Below, one piece after another: positions 20,346-32,460 of a DNA stretch of 64,000 nt. Positions within the stretch are counted from its first letter, which is position 1. Each line of letters begins with the position of its first letter. The notes beneath the pieces are model-generated. The model was given only the letters and a program-made list of their open reading frames with translations, was not told the DNA's origin and ran no database searches. Position numbers and translations under genes: made by a program. Location of the stretch: contig NC_133120.1 of the NCBI RefSeq assembly GCF_033568475.1, forward strand, positions 91,282,151-91,346,150. The letters are read 5' to 3'. Source of the stretch: Henckelia pumila. Lineage: Eukaryota; Streptophyta; Magnoliopsida; Lamiales; Gesneriaceae.

Positions 20346-23300
20346 ATGGGTCCTCGTCGAGTGATAAACAGAAACACACCGTCAGTTATCCCTGCAACTG
20401 AGCAAGCTAGCACTAAAGTTGATTAGTTGGATGCTTCAGCAACGCCTATGCAAACCTTTTTGAAGAGGTTTCAGTCGTTCAATTCGCCATTATTGATGGG
20501 TTCAAAAAATCCAGTTGACTGCGAGAGTTGGTTGGATGATATTGATCAGCTATTCGATTCCATTGATTACACAGATGATCGCAGAATCAGGTTAGTCATT
20601 CATCAGCTACGTGGGGTTGCTAAGAGCTGGTGGATCATGACAAAGAAAGCAATAGAGAATAGAGGTACGGAAGTTACTTGGACTCTTTTTAAATCTGAAT
20701 TCTATAAGCGGTTTTTTCCTATCTCGTACCGTAAGGACAAGGGAGCAGAATTTGCTAATTTGAGACAAGTGAATCTGAACATCGAAAAGTACGTTGCCAA
20801 GTTTGATAGTCTGTTGCGTTTTGCACCACTAATTGCAGGAGATGAAGAAGCTAAGGCAGATCACTTCATAAATGGCTTGAATCCTGACATCTTCACTTTG
20901 GTAAACACTGCTAGGCCAGACAACTTTGCGGATGCCATGAATCATGCAAAGGGAGCAGAAGCAGGCTTGTGGAGGCAAAGAGGTAATCAGGTAGCACCTC
21001 AACAGCAGAGGCAGTATCAGAACCAACCATCTCAGTATCAGAATCAGCCACCTCAGCATCAGAACCAGCAGCAGAGGTATGAAGGTGGTAGAAGTGGGGA
21101 AACAGAAAGGATCAGTACAAGGCAAGAGGTAAACAGTTCAAGAGGCAGGGGAACAGTTCGTCCAATTCCAGTGGTTCAAAGCAATTCGGTTCAGGACCGA
21201 GTTCTGGGTCATCATCCTTGTACTGCAGCAAGTGTGGAGGAAGGCACTCACCGGATCAGTGAGTGGGAGTCTTCGGCAATTGTAACACATGTCAGCAACC
21301 GGGACACTTCTCTAAGGTGTGCCCTCAGCGTAATAGAGATAGAGCTCAGAGTGGGAGTTCGTCTAGACCTGCAGCTCAGCCTGAGAGGCAGTCTTCTGTA
21401 GTGCACTCTTTCCAGCCTCAGCAGCAAAACAGACAAGGAGGTAGTACCAGTGCAAATCAGCCTCCGAGACAGCAAGCACGAGTCTTTGCTCTGATAGAGG
21501 ATCAGGCTCAAGCAGCACCTGACGATGTTATAGCAGGTAACTGTTCGATTTTTGGTTATTCTGCTCATGTCTTGATAGATACAGGTGCTTCCCATTCTTT
21601 TATCTCTGAGAAATTCGTATTATTGCATGCTTTGCCAACTGAATTGTTGTCTACAGTAGTAGCTGTTACTTCACCTTTGGGTGGAGGAATTGTTTCTGTC
21701 AGATTAGTCAGGAACTGTGAACTGTGTTTTGAAGGAAATTTGTTAGAATTCGACTGTATTGTACTTGGACTGTCAGATTTTGATTGTATTGTCGGGATAG
21801 ATGCTTTAACCAAGTACAAGGCGACAGTCGATTGTTTCCAGAAAGTTGTCAGGTTCAGACCGGAAATGGCAGACGAGTGGAAATTCTTTGGTAAGGGTTC
21901 TCGATCTAGAATTCCTTTGATTTCAGTGTTATCTATGACTCGTTTGCTACAGAAAGGTGCAGAAGGATTTTTGGTGTATGCAGTTGATGTACTGAAATCT
22001 AGCCCAGCTTTGGTAGATTTACCGATGGTTAGAGAATTTGCGGATGTGTTCCCGGAAGATGTTCCCGGATTGCCCCCTATTCGAGAAATCAAATTCAGCA
22101 TTGACTTAGTGCCAGGTACTCAACCTATTTCAAAAGCTCCTTATGGTATGGCACTTGTTGAATTGAGAGAGTTGAAGGAGCAGCTTGAGGATTTGATTGC
22201 CAAGGGATACATCAGACCTAGTGTATCGCCTTGGGGTGCTCCTGTTCTATTCGTTCGAAAGAAGGATGGTTCTATGCGGCTCTGTATCGACTACCGTCAA
22301 TTGAATCAGGCTACAGTTAAGAACAGGTATCCTTTACCCCGAATAGATGACTTTTTTGATCAGCTGCAGGGTTCTTCTGTCTACTCTAAGATTGATCTGA
22401 GGTCAGGTTATCACCAGTTGAGAGTGCGAGAGGAAGACGTTCCTAAGACCGCATTCAGGACGAGGTATGGTCACTTTGAGTTTATAGTCATGCCGTTTGG
22501 TTTGACTAAAGCCCCAGCGGTTTTTATGGGTTTGATGAACCATATCTTTCAGCGTTATTTAGATGAGTTTGTCATTATCTTTATCGATGATATTCTTATC
22601 TACTCAAAGAACCGTACTGACCATGCAGAGCACTTGAGGACCGTACTGCAGATTTTGCGAGTTGAGCACTTGTTTTCCAAGCTGTCTAAGTGTGAATTCT
22701 GGTTAGATCGAGTTGTCTTTCTCGGTCATATTATTTCTGAAGATGGGATTTCTGTCGATCCCAGCAAGATTGAAGCGGTTATGAATTGGCCTAGACCTAC
22801 TTCAGTGCCGGAGATCCGAAGCTTCATGGGTTTAGCTGGTTATTACCATCGTTTCATCGAGGGTTTCTCGTTTATTGCCAAGCCTATTACCCAGCTGACT
22901 CAGAAGAATGCGCCTTTTGTTTGGACTCCAGATTGTGAGGCTAGCTTTGTTGATCTGAAGAGGAGACTGACCAGTGCTCCAATTCTTTCTATTCCAAAGG
23001 GTACTGGAGGTTTCACAGTCTATTGTGATGCTTCTAACCGAGGCTTGGGTTGTGTTCTTATGCAGCATAAGCATGTGATAGTGTATGCATCAAGGCAGCT
23101 GAAACTGCACAAGACTCGTTATCCGGTCCATGATCTTGAACTAGCTGCGATCGTCTTTGCTCTGAAGATCTGGCGTCACTATCTTTATGGTGAGTCTTTC
23201 GAGATCTTTTCTGACCATAAGAGCCTTAAGTACTTGTTTTCACAGGCAGAGCTAAATATGAGACAGAGAAGATGGTTAGATCTGTTGAAGGATTTTGACT

Positions 23301-24910
23301 GTGAAATCAAGTACTATCCGGGGAAGCCTAATGCAGTTGCAGATGCCTTGAACCGAAAGCTTTGTTCTTTATCTCTTTCTACTATCGGTGTTTCTCAGTT
23401 GATCGATGATTGTTGCACTTCTGGTTTAGAGTTTGAAAAAGATAGGGAGACTATCAGAGTGTTTGCTATTCAAGCCGAGCCAGAGTTGTTTGTTGCAATC
23501 AAAGAAGCACAGAAGTCTGAGCCGAGCATCCAGATTTCAGTAGAGAAAGTCAGATCGGGTCATCAGTCTGAATTCCAGGTTAGAGATGATGTTTTGTTCG
23601 TGAATAACCGTATTGTTGTGCTAGATATTTCGGAGTTGAGACAGCGTATTCTCCAAGAGGCTCATTGCAGTCGGTTTAGTATTCATCCTGGAGGTCGTAA
23701 GATGTACAACGATCTGAAGAACCAGTTCTAGTGAAAGAGAATGAAGAGCGACGTAGCGAGGTTTGTATCTCGGTGTTTGAATTGTCAACAGGTGAAAGCA
23801 GAACGGAAGCGACCAGGAGGTCTGTTGCACAGTCTATCTGTTCCTGAATGGAAGTGGGGTCACATTTCCATGGATTTCGTCACAAAGCTACCACGATCCG
23901 TTCGAGGATGCGATGCTATTTGGGTAGTGATCGACTGATTGACGAAGTCTTCTTGTTTTATTCCGTACAGGATGACGTATCGTCATGATCAGATGGCTGA
24001 GTTGTATGTTAGCAATGTTGTGAGATTGCATGGTGTGCCGAAGTCGATCGTTTCAGACAGAGATCCTAGATTCACTTCTCACTTTTGGCACAGTCTTCAG
24101 GGGACACTTGGTACTCGATTGCATCTGAGAACAGCTTATCATCCTCAGACCGATGGACAGTCAGAGCGGACTATCCAGACGTTAGAGGATATGCTGCGAG
24201 CGGTAGTGCTAGATTTTGGCACTAGTTGGCAGGATTCTTTGCCTCTTGTCGAGTTTTCTTACAACAACAGCTTCCAAGCGAGTATCGGTATGGCGCCTTT
24301 TGAGGCTTTGTACGGCAAGAAGTGCCGATCTCCGCTGTTTTGGGATGATTTGTCCGAGTCACCAGATTTGGGGCCGGAAATGCTTCGAGATATGGCAGAG
24401 CAGGTTAAGATCATTCAGACCAGAATGAAGTCAACTCAAGATAGACAGGCGAAGTATGCGAATGTCAGACGTAGACCTCTGAATTTTGAGCAGGGAGACC
24501 GCGTTTTCCTTAAGATTTCTCCGTTCAGAGGCACTATCAGATTTGGTAAGAGAGGGAAGTTATCTCCGAGATTCATCGGTCCGTACGAGATTCTCGAGAA
24601 GATAGGCGATCTTGCCTACAGACTTGCACTTCCTCCGTCTTTATCTGGTATTCACGACGTTTTTCACGTCTCTATGCTGCAAAAGTATCATCCAGATCCT
24701 TCACATATCCTTCAGCCTGACGAAGCCGAGTTAGACGAGACTCTGAGCTACTTTGAGCGACCGATTCAGATCCTTGATCGGAAGGAAAAACAACTCAGGA
24801 CCAAGTCGATTCCGTTGGTGAAAGTGCAGTAGAGCCGTCAGGGCATCGAGGAAGCGACTTGGGAGACAGATTCTGACATGAGACAGCGATTTCCGGAGTT
24901 ATTCGGATGA
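20346..24910 (+). pseudogene. Chromovirus gag-pol of the nested element, broken
   Basis: Gag (about 20346-21300) holds a core with LRGVAKSWW and YKRFFPISYRKDKGAEF and then a zinc knuckle. Protease ([15 protein letters not shown], about 21570), RT ([11 protein letters not shown], about 22580), RNase H (about 23010-23350), integrase zinc finger and core (about 23640-24300) and a chromodomain-like tail (IPLVKVQ, then GIEEATWETDSD, about 24800-24900) follow in order. Domain order and tail match the Tekay/Del chromoviruses. It is not expected to be functional. Confidence 0.9.
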
Positions 24911-25007
24911 CGTGAGTTCTTCTTACTGTCTTTAGTTCTTTATTCTATCTTATGAGTTGTGGTTCTCATTGATTTCGAGGACAAAATCTCTTCTTAGTGG
25001 GGAGAAT

Positions 25008-27043
25008 TGTAACGCCCTGTTTTTATCTTAAATGAGTTTATTTGAGTTAATCAGAGATTACAGAGTTCTCGAGCCGGTTTGATTTTGATCAGCGTCCTTT
25101 TTGCAAATTTTGGAAATTTCAGGGACTAAAACGCAAATATTGATTTTTATATATTATCTACACATTTGTTTGACTTGGAAATCATTTCATCCTCTTCCCT
25201 AAATCGAGCTCCTCCATTGAAGACGCCTTCAAGCTTTTCCAAGCTTCCAGATTTCCTCCCGAGCTCGATCCGGCCGTTAGAAATTATTTCTGAAGGCAGA
25301 TTAGTGATCACTGCAGTGAGAGCTCCGTTATACCGTAAGTATTTCTCCGATCAGATATGTTTTGTTTTTCAAAGGTTGTTAGAATCGATCTAGATTCTAG
25401 TATGTTGTTCTTGGCGGAGTTCTGATCGTTTATTATCTGTCGGTGTTGAATTAGAGCGACGTTCGGAATTGTTATGATTTTTGGAAGCTATTTTCGAAAA
25501 TCATGATTTTGAGATTTGTTGGGTTTGTCTTGTTGTTGTTGTATTAGCATTGAATTGAGTTGATATCGCTATTGAACTGCTGTCTGCGTTGTCGGTTTGT
25601 TCAGTTTATAGCCGTTATGCCGTCGGTTTGAGTTTTGGGGATTTCGAACCGTTATTGAGTTGTTGAACTTGGCTTGTAAGTCGATCATGGTAATTGATCT
25701 TTGATTTGTACCTGAACAGATTCGTTTGGAGTTTGTCAAGCCCGTGTTAGCAGCATTGTTCGTCAAGAGTTGGACGAAGATCGGTAAAGAGATTTCCTCG
25801 AACTGTTGTTTGTTGTTTAGGTTGTATAGTTGTTGATATAATCTTTTGTTGTAGCTTGTCCGGAGTTGGATCTATGACATTGAAAGGTAAAAGCAGACAT
25901 CGATAACGAGATAGCATACTCGGGACAGTTGGTTCTCGAGTTTCCCTTAAAGAACATACTTGCATCTACACTCGTTCTAGCATGAGAAACTTGTGTTCTG
26001 TTGTTTTGATTGAGCTTTTGTTATATGGCTATGTTTTATGTTTCTGTTATGCATTCATCTTGAGCCAATCTTGTTTTCAGCGGGCAGAACCGCCCTTTTT
26101 GTTTAGACGTTTGGGAACTATGATTGAGTGGCCTAGGTCGTAGTCGTTTCGCCTAGTGCTAGCATACTCATTATAGTTGCTCAAAGTCTAGAGGAGTGGG
26201 ATACGTGGCACCACCTCGATTGGGTGAGTCGGTGAGTCGTTACGTAATCTCACCCTCGGGATCCCAATAGCACAGCAGCAATCCCTCGTTTATCAGATTT
26301 GATATCCCAGTTTAAAGACATGCATCTCATTACGTTGTCATGGATTTCGTCGTTGTCTTGAAAGCATGATTATTATTGTATTACTTGTTATGTTGCTTTT
26401 ACTGGGATTATCATTCTCACCGGTTATCCGGCTGTTGCTTTGTTTTGTATGTGTACTTGGCAACAGGTGGGGCAGAATCAAGTCAGAAGAGGCATGGTTA
26501 GCTTTGAGGGAATGATGTAGAAGTGAGACTCGGTTTAGAAGTCTTGTTAGCATGACAATCTAGTTTATGTTTTGAAGCATGTTAAGAACTGGAACTTGGA
26601 TTGGAAGTGGTCTTGCTTGTGGTTAGAACTCTTGTATTCTGTATTCGGCTTGTAATAGCTAGCATCGATGCATGTTCTTCATTTTTATGTATTTAAATGC
26701 TATGTTGTTGGATATATGTTAATTGGATCATGTTAGAGTTCTTTTGGTTATGTTATTGCACTTTTGGAGGCTTGTTTTGAGCCAATTCAGCAGGCCATGC
26801 GCGCCCGTGCCTCGGGTGGCGCGCTCGTGCATCCCGCACTTCGTTTCGGAAGTTTTGGGCAAGCTTCAGGCGCGCCCGTGCCTTGGGTGGCGTGCCCGCG
26901 CGAGGGCTTGGGCAGGACGCCATACGCGCCCGCGCCTGAAGCGACGCGCCCGCGCGTCCCCTTTTAAAAAAAATGCTCTTGGCTTTTAATTGCTTACTTA
27001 TTGAATTACTCCTTTAATTGTTGTTTAGAACCGAGGTCTCACA
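25008..27043 (+). repeat. 3' LTR of the nested chromovirus
   Basis: It is collinear with 18027-20044 with scattered substitutions. The only obvious length change is an extra GC-rich unit near 26933-26955. It is followed directly by the CGAAC duplication and the resumed Athila integrase. Confidence 0.92.
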
Positions 27044-27048
27044 CGAAC

Positions 27049-27742
27049 CGTGGCGAGTCTACTGAAGAAATATCATGTGACGCATAGGATTTCCACGGCA
27101 TATCATCCACAATCCAACGGTCAAGCTGAGGTATCCAACAGAGAAATCAAATCTATCCTAGAGAAGACCGTGAATCCTACGAGAAAGGATTGGAGCGTGC
27201 GATTGGATGACGCCTTGTGGGCTTATAGAACTGCATTCAAAACGCCGATTGGAATGTCACCATATCGGTTAATTTTTGGGAAAGCCTGTCATCTGCCAGT
27301 CGAATTGGAGCATAGAGCCTATTGGGCTATAAAGAATTTCAACATGCAGATGGATGAGAGCGGCGAACATCGAAAGCTGCAGTTGCAAGAATTGGAAGAG
27401 ATCCGCAATGATGCTTATGCCAGCTCTAAAATTTACAAAGACAAAACAAAGGCATTTCATGACAAGATGATCTCTCGACGGAACTTTGAAGTTGGTCAGA
27501 AAGTTCTGCTATATCATTCATGACTTCGGTTGTTTCCAGGTAAGTTACGTTCACGTTGGAATGGACCTTTTGTTGTCACTAACATCTTTCCTCATGGTGC
27601 AGTCGAAATTCAAAGTTTGGACACATCCAAAACTTTCAAGGTGAATGGCCACGGGCTTAAGCACTATTATGAAGGAGTCCAAGTGAACGTCGGAGTGGAA
27701 GAGCACGATATCACTTTCGATGCTCCGCCAAATGTCGAATAA
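27049..27742 (+). pseudogene. Athila-like integrase, second part
   Basis: The integrase core resumes after the nested element ([20 protein letters not shown], then [19 protein letters not shown]) and runs into the C-terminal region ([22 protein letters not shown]) typical of Athila/Tat integrases. It is part of the Athila-like fossil. Confidence 0.88.
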
Positions 27743-28051
27743 ATCACGGCATGCAGTCGAGCTATAGACTGACTGCAAATTTAGCGCTGACTGGAAGGCA
27801 ACCCAGTGTTTCTTTCCTTTTTACTTCTGCTCGTTTTTATTTCTTTGACTTTCTTTAGTCTTAATTTTATGTTTATGTTGTTTCTTGTTTTTCAAAAATT
27901 TTGAAAAATCCAAAAAAATTTAATTTTTGTTGTCTCGCTCGATCCGCAATATCTTGCAGATCGAGCGAGAGCCTTTTTGCTCAGGACAGTAAGGTTTACA
28001 AATTGTCTCGCTCGATCCGCAATATCTTGCAGATCGAGCGAGAGCATTTTT
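27743..28051. repeat. Athila 3' noncoding region with two 36-bp palindromes
   Basis: Two palindromes of the CTCGCTCGATCCGC type lie at 27934-27969 and 28007-28042, again 73 bp apart. The sequence before them is T-rich and noncoding. The solo LTR at 28052 inserted ten bases after the second palindrome. Confidence 0.8.
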
Positions 28052-30717
28052 TGTAACACCCGGTATTTTTAAATACGTAAATCCGCATGCATAATTAGGA
28101 TATTTAATTATTTAAATTTATGATTTATGGGTTAAATAATTATGTGAATTATTTGCGCATGATTTAATTTATTTTTAAGCATTTAACCCATAATTAGTAA
28201 TTTTTATGATTTTTAGTATTTTAATTATTTGATCGCGTAGACGGGACCGTGGACGGACGAGATGACAACTTTCCACCCAAATTATTTTATGAACCTTTTT
28301 AGAGCCCAAAAATATTATTTTGAGTTTTATAATCTCAAAATTTTAAGTATTTAATTTTATATAATTTTAGGAGTCCTTTTTATTCAAAATTAGCCAAAAT
28401 ATTGACTTTTTAGTATTTTTAAAATTCCCTTAATTTAATATTTCGGGATTTTATTTTTAGTTATCAGATTTTTAACTTTTAATTAGGAGTTTAAGTTGTA
28501 TATTTGATATTTAAAACCTTTTATCTTTATTTATTTAACCTATATTTTTAATTAACACAAAATCAAAACCTAATCTACCCCAAACCCCTTAGCCGATCAC
28601 TAAACCCCCCATCAGCCGCCATCCTCACAAGTTTTCATCCTCCCTTCGGCTTAGACACCTCCAAGAACACCATAGCCACGACCCTGAAGCTTCCGAGAGT
28701 GTCATCGGCGCCCCGTCGTCCCGGAAACATCCTACGTGCGTGCTAAATCGACTTCTACGGTGAAAGGCATGATTTCTTCTCCATTTTTTCGTTCCCTATC
28801 AGTGATTAATAGTGTGCGTGCATATGCATCAAATTTATTCAAGAAATTTTCAGAAAAAAAACGTTTACTATTGGATGGTTGCACCTTGTTCTTGTGATAT
28901 TTGCATCATACTCACGTTTTTCCTCTCCATGCTTGGTTCGGCTGTTGGCTAGTGTTCCAGAGGGGTCCTAGGGTGCCTAAGGATCTAACCATGGCAGGGC
29001 TTGGGTCTGAGAAGGGCTAGGCCGATCGGGTTTGTGGTGAAGAGTACAGCTGCGCGCAGGTTAGGGTTCGAAGGGAAGGGCCGTCGGGTTCCAGGTTCCT
29101 GGCTGCATGGGGGCTGGGGTCTGGTCAGGTTAGGTCCGCCCGGACGTGGGCTACGTCCGGGCGGCGGCGCTCCGGCCAGGGGCGGCCGGAGCAGGCCGGC
29201 AGCAGCCATGGAACGGCTGCTGCACACGGCCGCGGCCAAGGAGAGCCTAGGGTTTTGGGTTCTAGGGTTAGCTGTGGTCCGGGTCGGGTTCTTGGGTCCG
29301 GGTCGGGTCAGTAGGGTAGTGGGTCGGGTTTAGTAAGTCCGGGTCTAGGTTTGGTGGGCCGGGCTTGAGTCTTTTTATTTTTAAAATATTTTATGAATTA
29401 ATGGGTTTTTGAGTCAATTAAATTGAAATAAAATTATTTGGACTCCCAAATAATTTTATTTGGACTTTTAAAATTTTAATTAAGTTAGTCCATCAATTTT
29501 ATGGGCTTTTGAGCCCATAAAAATTATTGGGCCAGTCTTTGGGTTTTTGGGCCCATTGGGCCAGTTTAAGTTGTTATTGGGCTTAGTGAAATTTCAATGG
29601 GCTTTATTAATTTAATTGGGCTTAGAATAATTATTTGGGCTTAAAGTTTGAAATAATGGGCTTAAGTATGTTAATGGGCCAGATTTAAGTTAATGGGCTT
29701 GAGTGTTAGGGCCAGCAGTCCAGGACCATCCATGATAAAATTTGCATATGTCCTGAATATATATTTAATTATTTTTATGCATTTAAGTTATTTTAATATT
29801 TATATGTTAGTAAGAAAATTAAATTAAATATATATGAAGGACACACATTTTTATTTAAGTACATGCATTCATGAAATAATATTTTATGCATGATTAAATG
29901 TTTAAGTTGAGCAATAAAATATTTTATGTTGGAAGTTGAAGTAGTGTGACAATTTAAGGGGGATTCGTCCCCATATGATTGAAGGGCAGTTTACTGCCAA
30001 TTTAAGAGGTGATTCGTCACCGGCCACGTACGTAGGTTTCCACGCTGATCAGTATTTAATGTATGATTTAAGGTTACACTGCGGATACAACCATGCTATA
30101 TTAGAAAATGAATTGCTCAATAATGTTATGTATTATGTTATTTATGTTTATTTAAGTAAGTTATGTTATGTAATTTTTAAGCATGCTCATTCATGTATAT
30201 GTATGTATTAGTATTAAATTGAATTAAATTATTTTAAACCCTTGTTATGTTAGCATGTTGGGCCTCTAGGCTCACTACACTGGTATGGTGCAGGTGAGTA
30301 CGTTGAGGATGATATTGTCCCCACCGGAGGCGAGGATGTATGAGCAGACATGCAGTGGCCCCGTGACCGTGATAGATTCTGAGTTACCATGCATGTTGTT
30401 TTGAATATTTAGTGTGATACATTTTTATTATTTTCAGTGGTTGAGGGTCTAGAATATTTATTTAATATTTTCAGTGCATGCAAACTTTTTATTCACTTAT
30501 GCAGTATATTTTTAATTAAATGTTTGACTCAGATATCTATTATATTTTTAGGAATGCATTTTTATTTAAGCATTTAATTTTTTATTCATTTTAAATATTT
30601 TTATTCTGTGCATATATGTATGGGCATATATGTACATATTTTATTTAGTAAGTATATAAAAAAAAAAAAAAAATTTCTTTCCGCATATTTATTTATTATA
30701 GAGTTAGGGTCGTTTCA
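28052..30717 (+). mobile_element. Solo LTR of a Ty3/gypsy-type element
   Basis: It starts TGTAACACCCGGTA and ends GGGTCGTTTCA, flanked on both sides by TTTTT, a 5-bp target duplication (28047-28051 and 30718-30722). It is 2666 bp with no internal region, so it is a solo LTR left by LTR-LTR recombination. It contains a GC-rich block (about 29000-29345), a cluster of TGGGCC/TGGGCT motifs (29350-29720) and a 3' section shared with 1-914. No recognisable protein is encoded. Confidence 0.9.
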
Positions 30718-31226
30718 TTTTTAGTCGGGACACTGAGTTGCATATTTTGGCTCGCTCGATCCGCAACATCTTGCGGATCGAGCGAGAGCACTTTTTCCTT
30801 AATAAACACGCCGACTCCCTTCCCCTTTCTTTCTTTCTTTCCTTCTTATTCTCTCTTTTCTCTCTTGTGTCTCCCTAAAACCCCACCTTTAATTTTTAGC
30901 TTATTTTCCTCCTTAATTTCATATTTCCATCTTTTAATTCGCAGGCAAATCTCTCGGAAGTTCCACCACAACTCTTCGGACGCCATTCTCTCCGATCATC
31001 TTCTCCGGCCTCTCTTACCTCGGACCTCACGTCCACCGCCGGTCACCATCCTCAATTTTTTTGTCGTCGTGGGTTATTTTCGTCGAGCTTTTCTCCTTAG
31101 GCATCTCCCAGACGTAGTTCTTCATTGTTGATCTTGTGCTCTTCAAGGGGTTGCCGGACTATTCTTCGCACGCAAGGTGTTCGACGAATTGCACCTACCA
31201 CTTTTACTCTCATCTCCCTCCTATTC
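30718..31226 (+). other. Athila 3' region, third palindrome cluster and leader of the envelope-position frame
   Basis: It includes the TTTTT duplication, another 36-bp palindrome (30751-30786) and a pyrimidine-rich stretch leading to the ATG at 31227. I see no separate gene. Confidence 0.6.
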
Positions 31227-32351
31227 ATGGGTCCCAAACGCACCCGATACCAAGGCGAATCCTCTTCTCAGGCTGCTGATCGGATTTATGCCGAGTTCGT
31301 CGGCCACTTTGTCAATGACGTCGCTCGTCATCGGTATTTCGACGCCAAGGTAAGTCGTTCACCCATTCCTGAACGTGGTTTTGAAGAACACTTGGCTTAT
31401 CCAGATATTGTCCATATTATTCATGAGCGTGGGTGGACGAAATTCTGCGAGGATCCTCCGCCAGCTGTAGTGCCGCTTGTCCGCGAATTCTATGAAAATG
31501 CAGCTGAACGAACAGATAGCAAGGCATTTGTTTGGGGAAAACTAATCTCTTTTCTGCCCCATGAGCTGAATGCTTTATTGGAAATACCGGAGGTGGACAA
31601 CTCGCTCTACCAAAGCTTGCAAAACGGCCCGCATTTGGATGAACTACTTGAACAACTAGCGTACCCCGGTGCTACATGGCTCAATCCAGCTTCTATTTTG
31701 AACTTCAAGGAGCGGTTCTTGCGTGTGATTCCTGCAACACGGTATGCTTTTGTGATTCGGCGTCTGATGCCGATCTTGCATTCCAGCGACGTCAGTCTCG
31801 AACGCGCCATCATTCTTTATGCGCTGGAAATAGGAACACCCATTAATGTGGGGCGGGTTCTTCATAGCGAGATCCAAAAGTCCATCCATAATGTCACCGT
31901 GTGTCTCTATTTCCCCATGATCATCTCCTGTTTATGCTTACGCGCCGGCATTTCAGTTCGGAATGATGAAGAGTGGTTGTCACCTCAGTGACCACTCGAC
32001 TCCGCTTTCATCGAAGCAAAGAGGACGCACCGTGTCAAGCATTTTATGCAGGATGGTCACTTTCAACCACCACCGCAAGCCCAGCCAAGGCCACCTCATC
32101 CTCCTCGGCGATCTCAAGCTGATGCCATCCGCGAACTCACGGCTTTCGCCCAACATCAGAATGCATACAATACAGTGGCGGTGCATAATTCGCAGGCTTT
32201 GGATTCTTTGTTGCGCAATCTGACAATCCACCATGGTCTTGATCCAAATTTTGTGCCAGCCGCTCTGCCATATCCACCACCTTTCCCATTCCAATACGCC
32301 GCCCCTTTCCTTCCTCCGGAGGCTGAAGAGGAAGATGTCGCAGACCTGTGA
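31227..32351 (+). pseudogene. Envelope-position ORF of the Athila-like element (putative plant transposon protein family)
   Basis: It begins MGPKRTRYQGESSSQAAD and contains PERGFEEHLAYPDI, then AVVPLVREFYENA, features I associate with the plant transposon protein domain found in Athila/Calypso-type elements. It lies between pol and the 3' LTR, where Athila elements carry their envelope-like frame. The tail is proline-rich (QPPPQAQPRPPHPPRR). I see no clear membrane segment, so calling it envelope rests on position only. It is a fossil. Confidence 0.6.
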
Positions 32352-32460
32352 ACCAGGGGAGTCCCATTTTGTGTTCTTGCATTTCATTCTGTTTCGTTGT
32401 TTGGTTGTGTTTTTCTTTTGTTTTTGCATTGAGGAAAATGTGTTGTTTAAGTGTGGGGGG

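Larger units (their letters stand above)
18027..27043 (+). mobile_element. Complete-length Ty3/gypsy chromovirus (Tekay/Del-like), young
   Basis: Two LTRs in direct orientation (18027-20044 and 25008-27043) are flanked by a perfect 5-bp duplication CGAAC (18022-18026 and 27044-27048). An initiator tRNA-Met-type primer site (TGGTATCATAG, 20050-20060) follows the 5' LTR, and a polypurine tract (AGTGGGGAGAA, about 24996-25006) precedes the 3' LTR. The gag-pol order is gag, zinc knuckle, protease, RT, RNase H, integrase and chromodomain-like tail. The LTRs differ by only a few percent by eye, so the insertion is recent, on the order of a million years. The structure is whole but the coding region carries about five disabling changes. 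Confidence 0.93.

Noticed and set aside
29001-29333. A 110-codon open frame in the solo LTR
   Set aside because: It lies in a GC-rich block that is open on both strands. It is composed mostly of glycine, arginine, proline and alanine, with no family features.
31125-31226. A longer N-terminus for the envelope-position frame
   Set aside because: The 34 codons before the ATG at 31227 look like leader sequence. The family wording starts at MGPKRTR.
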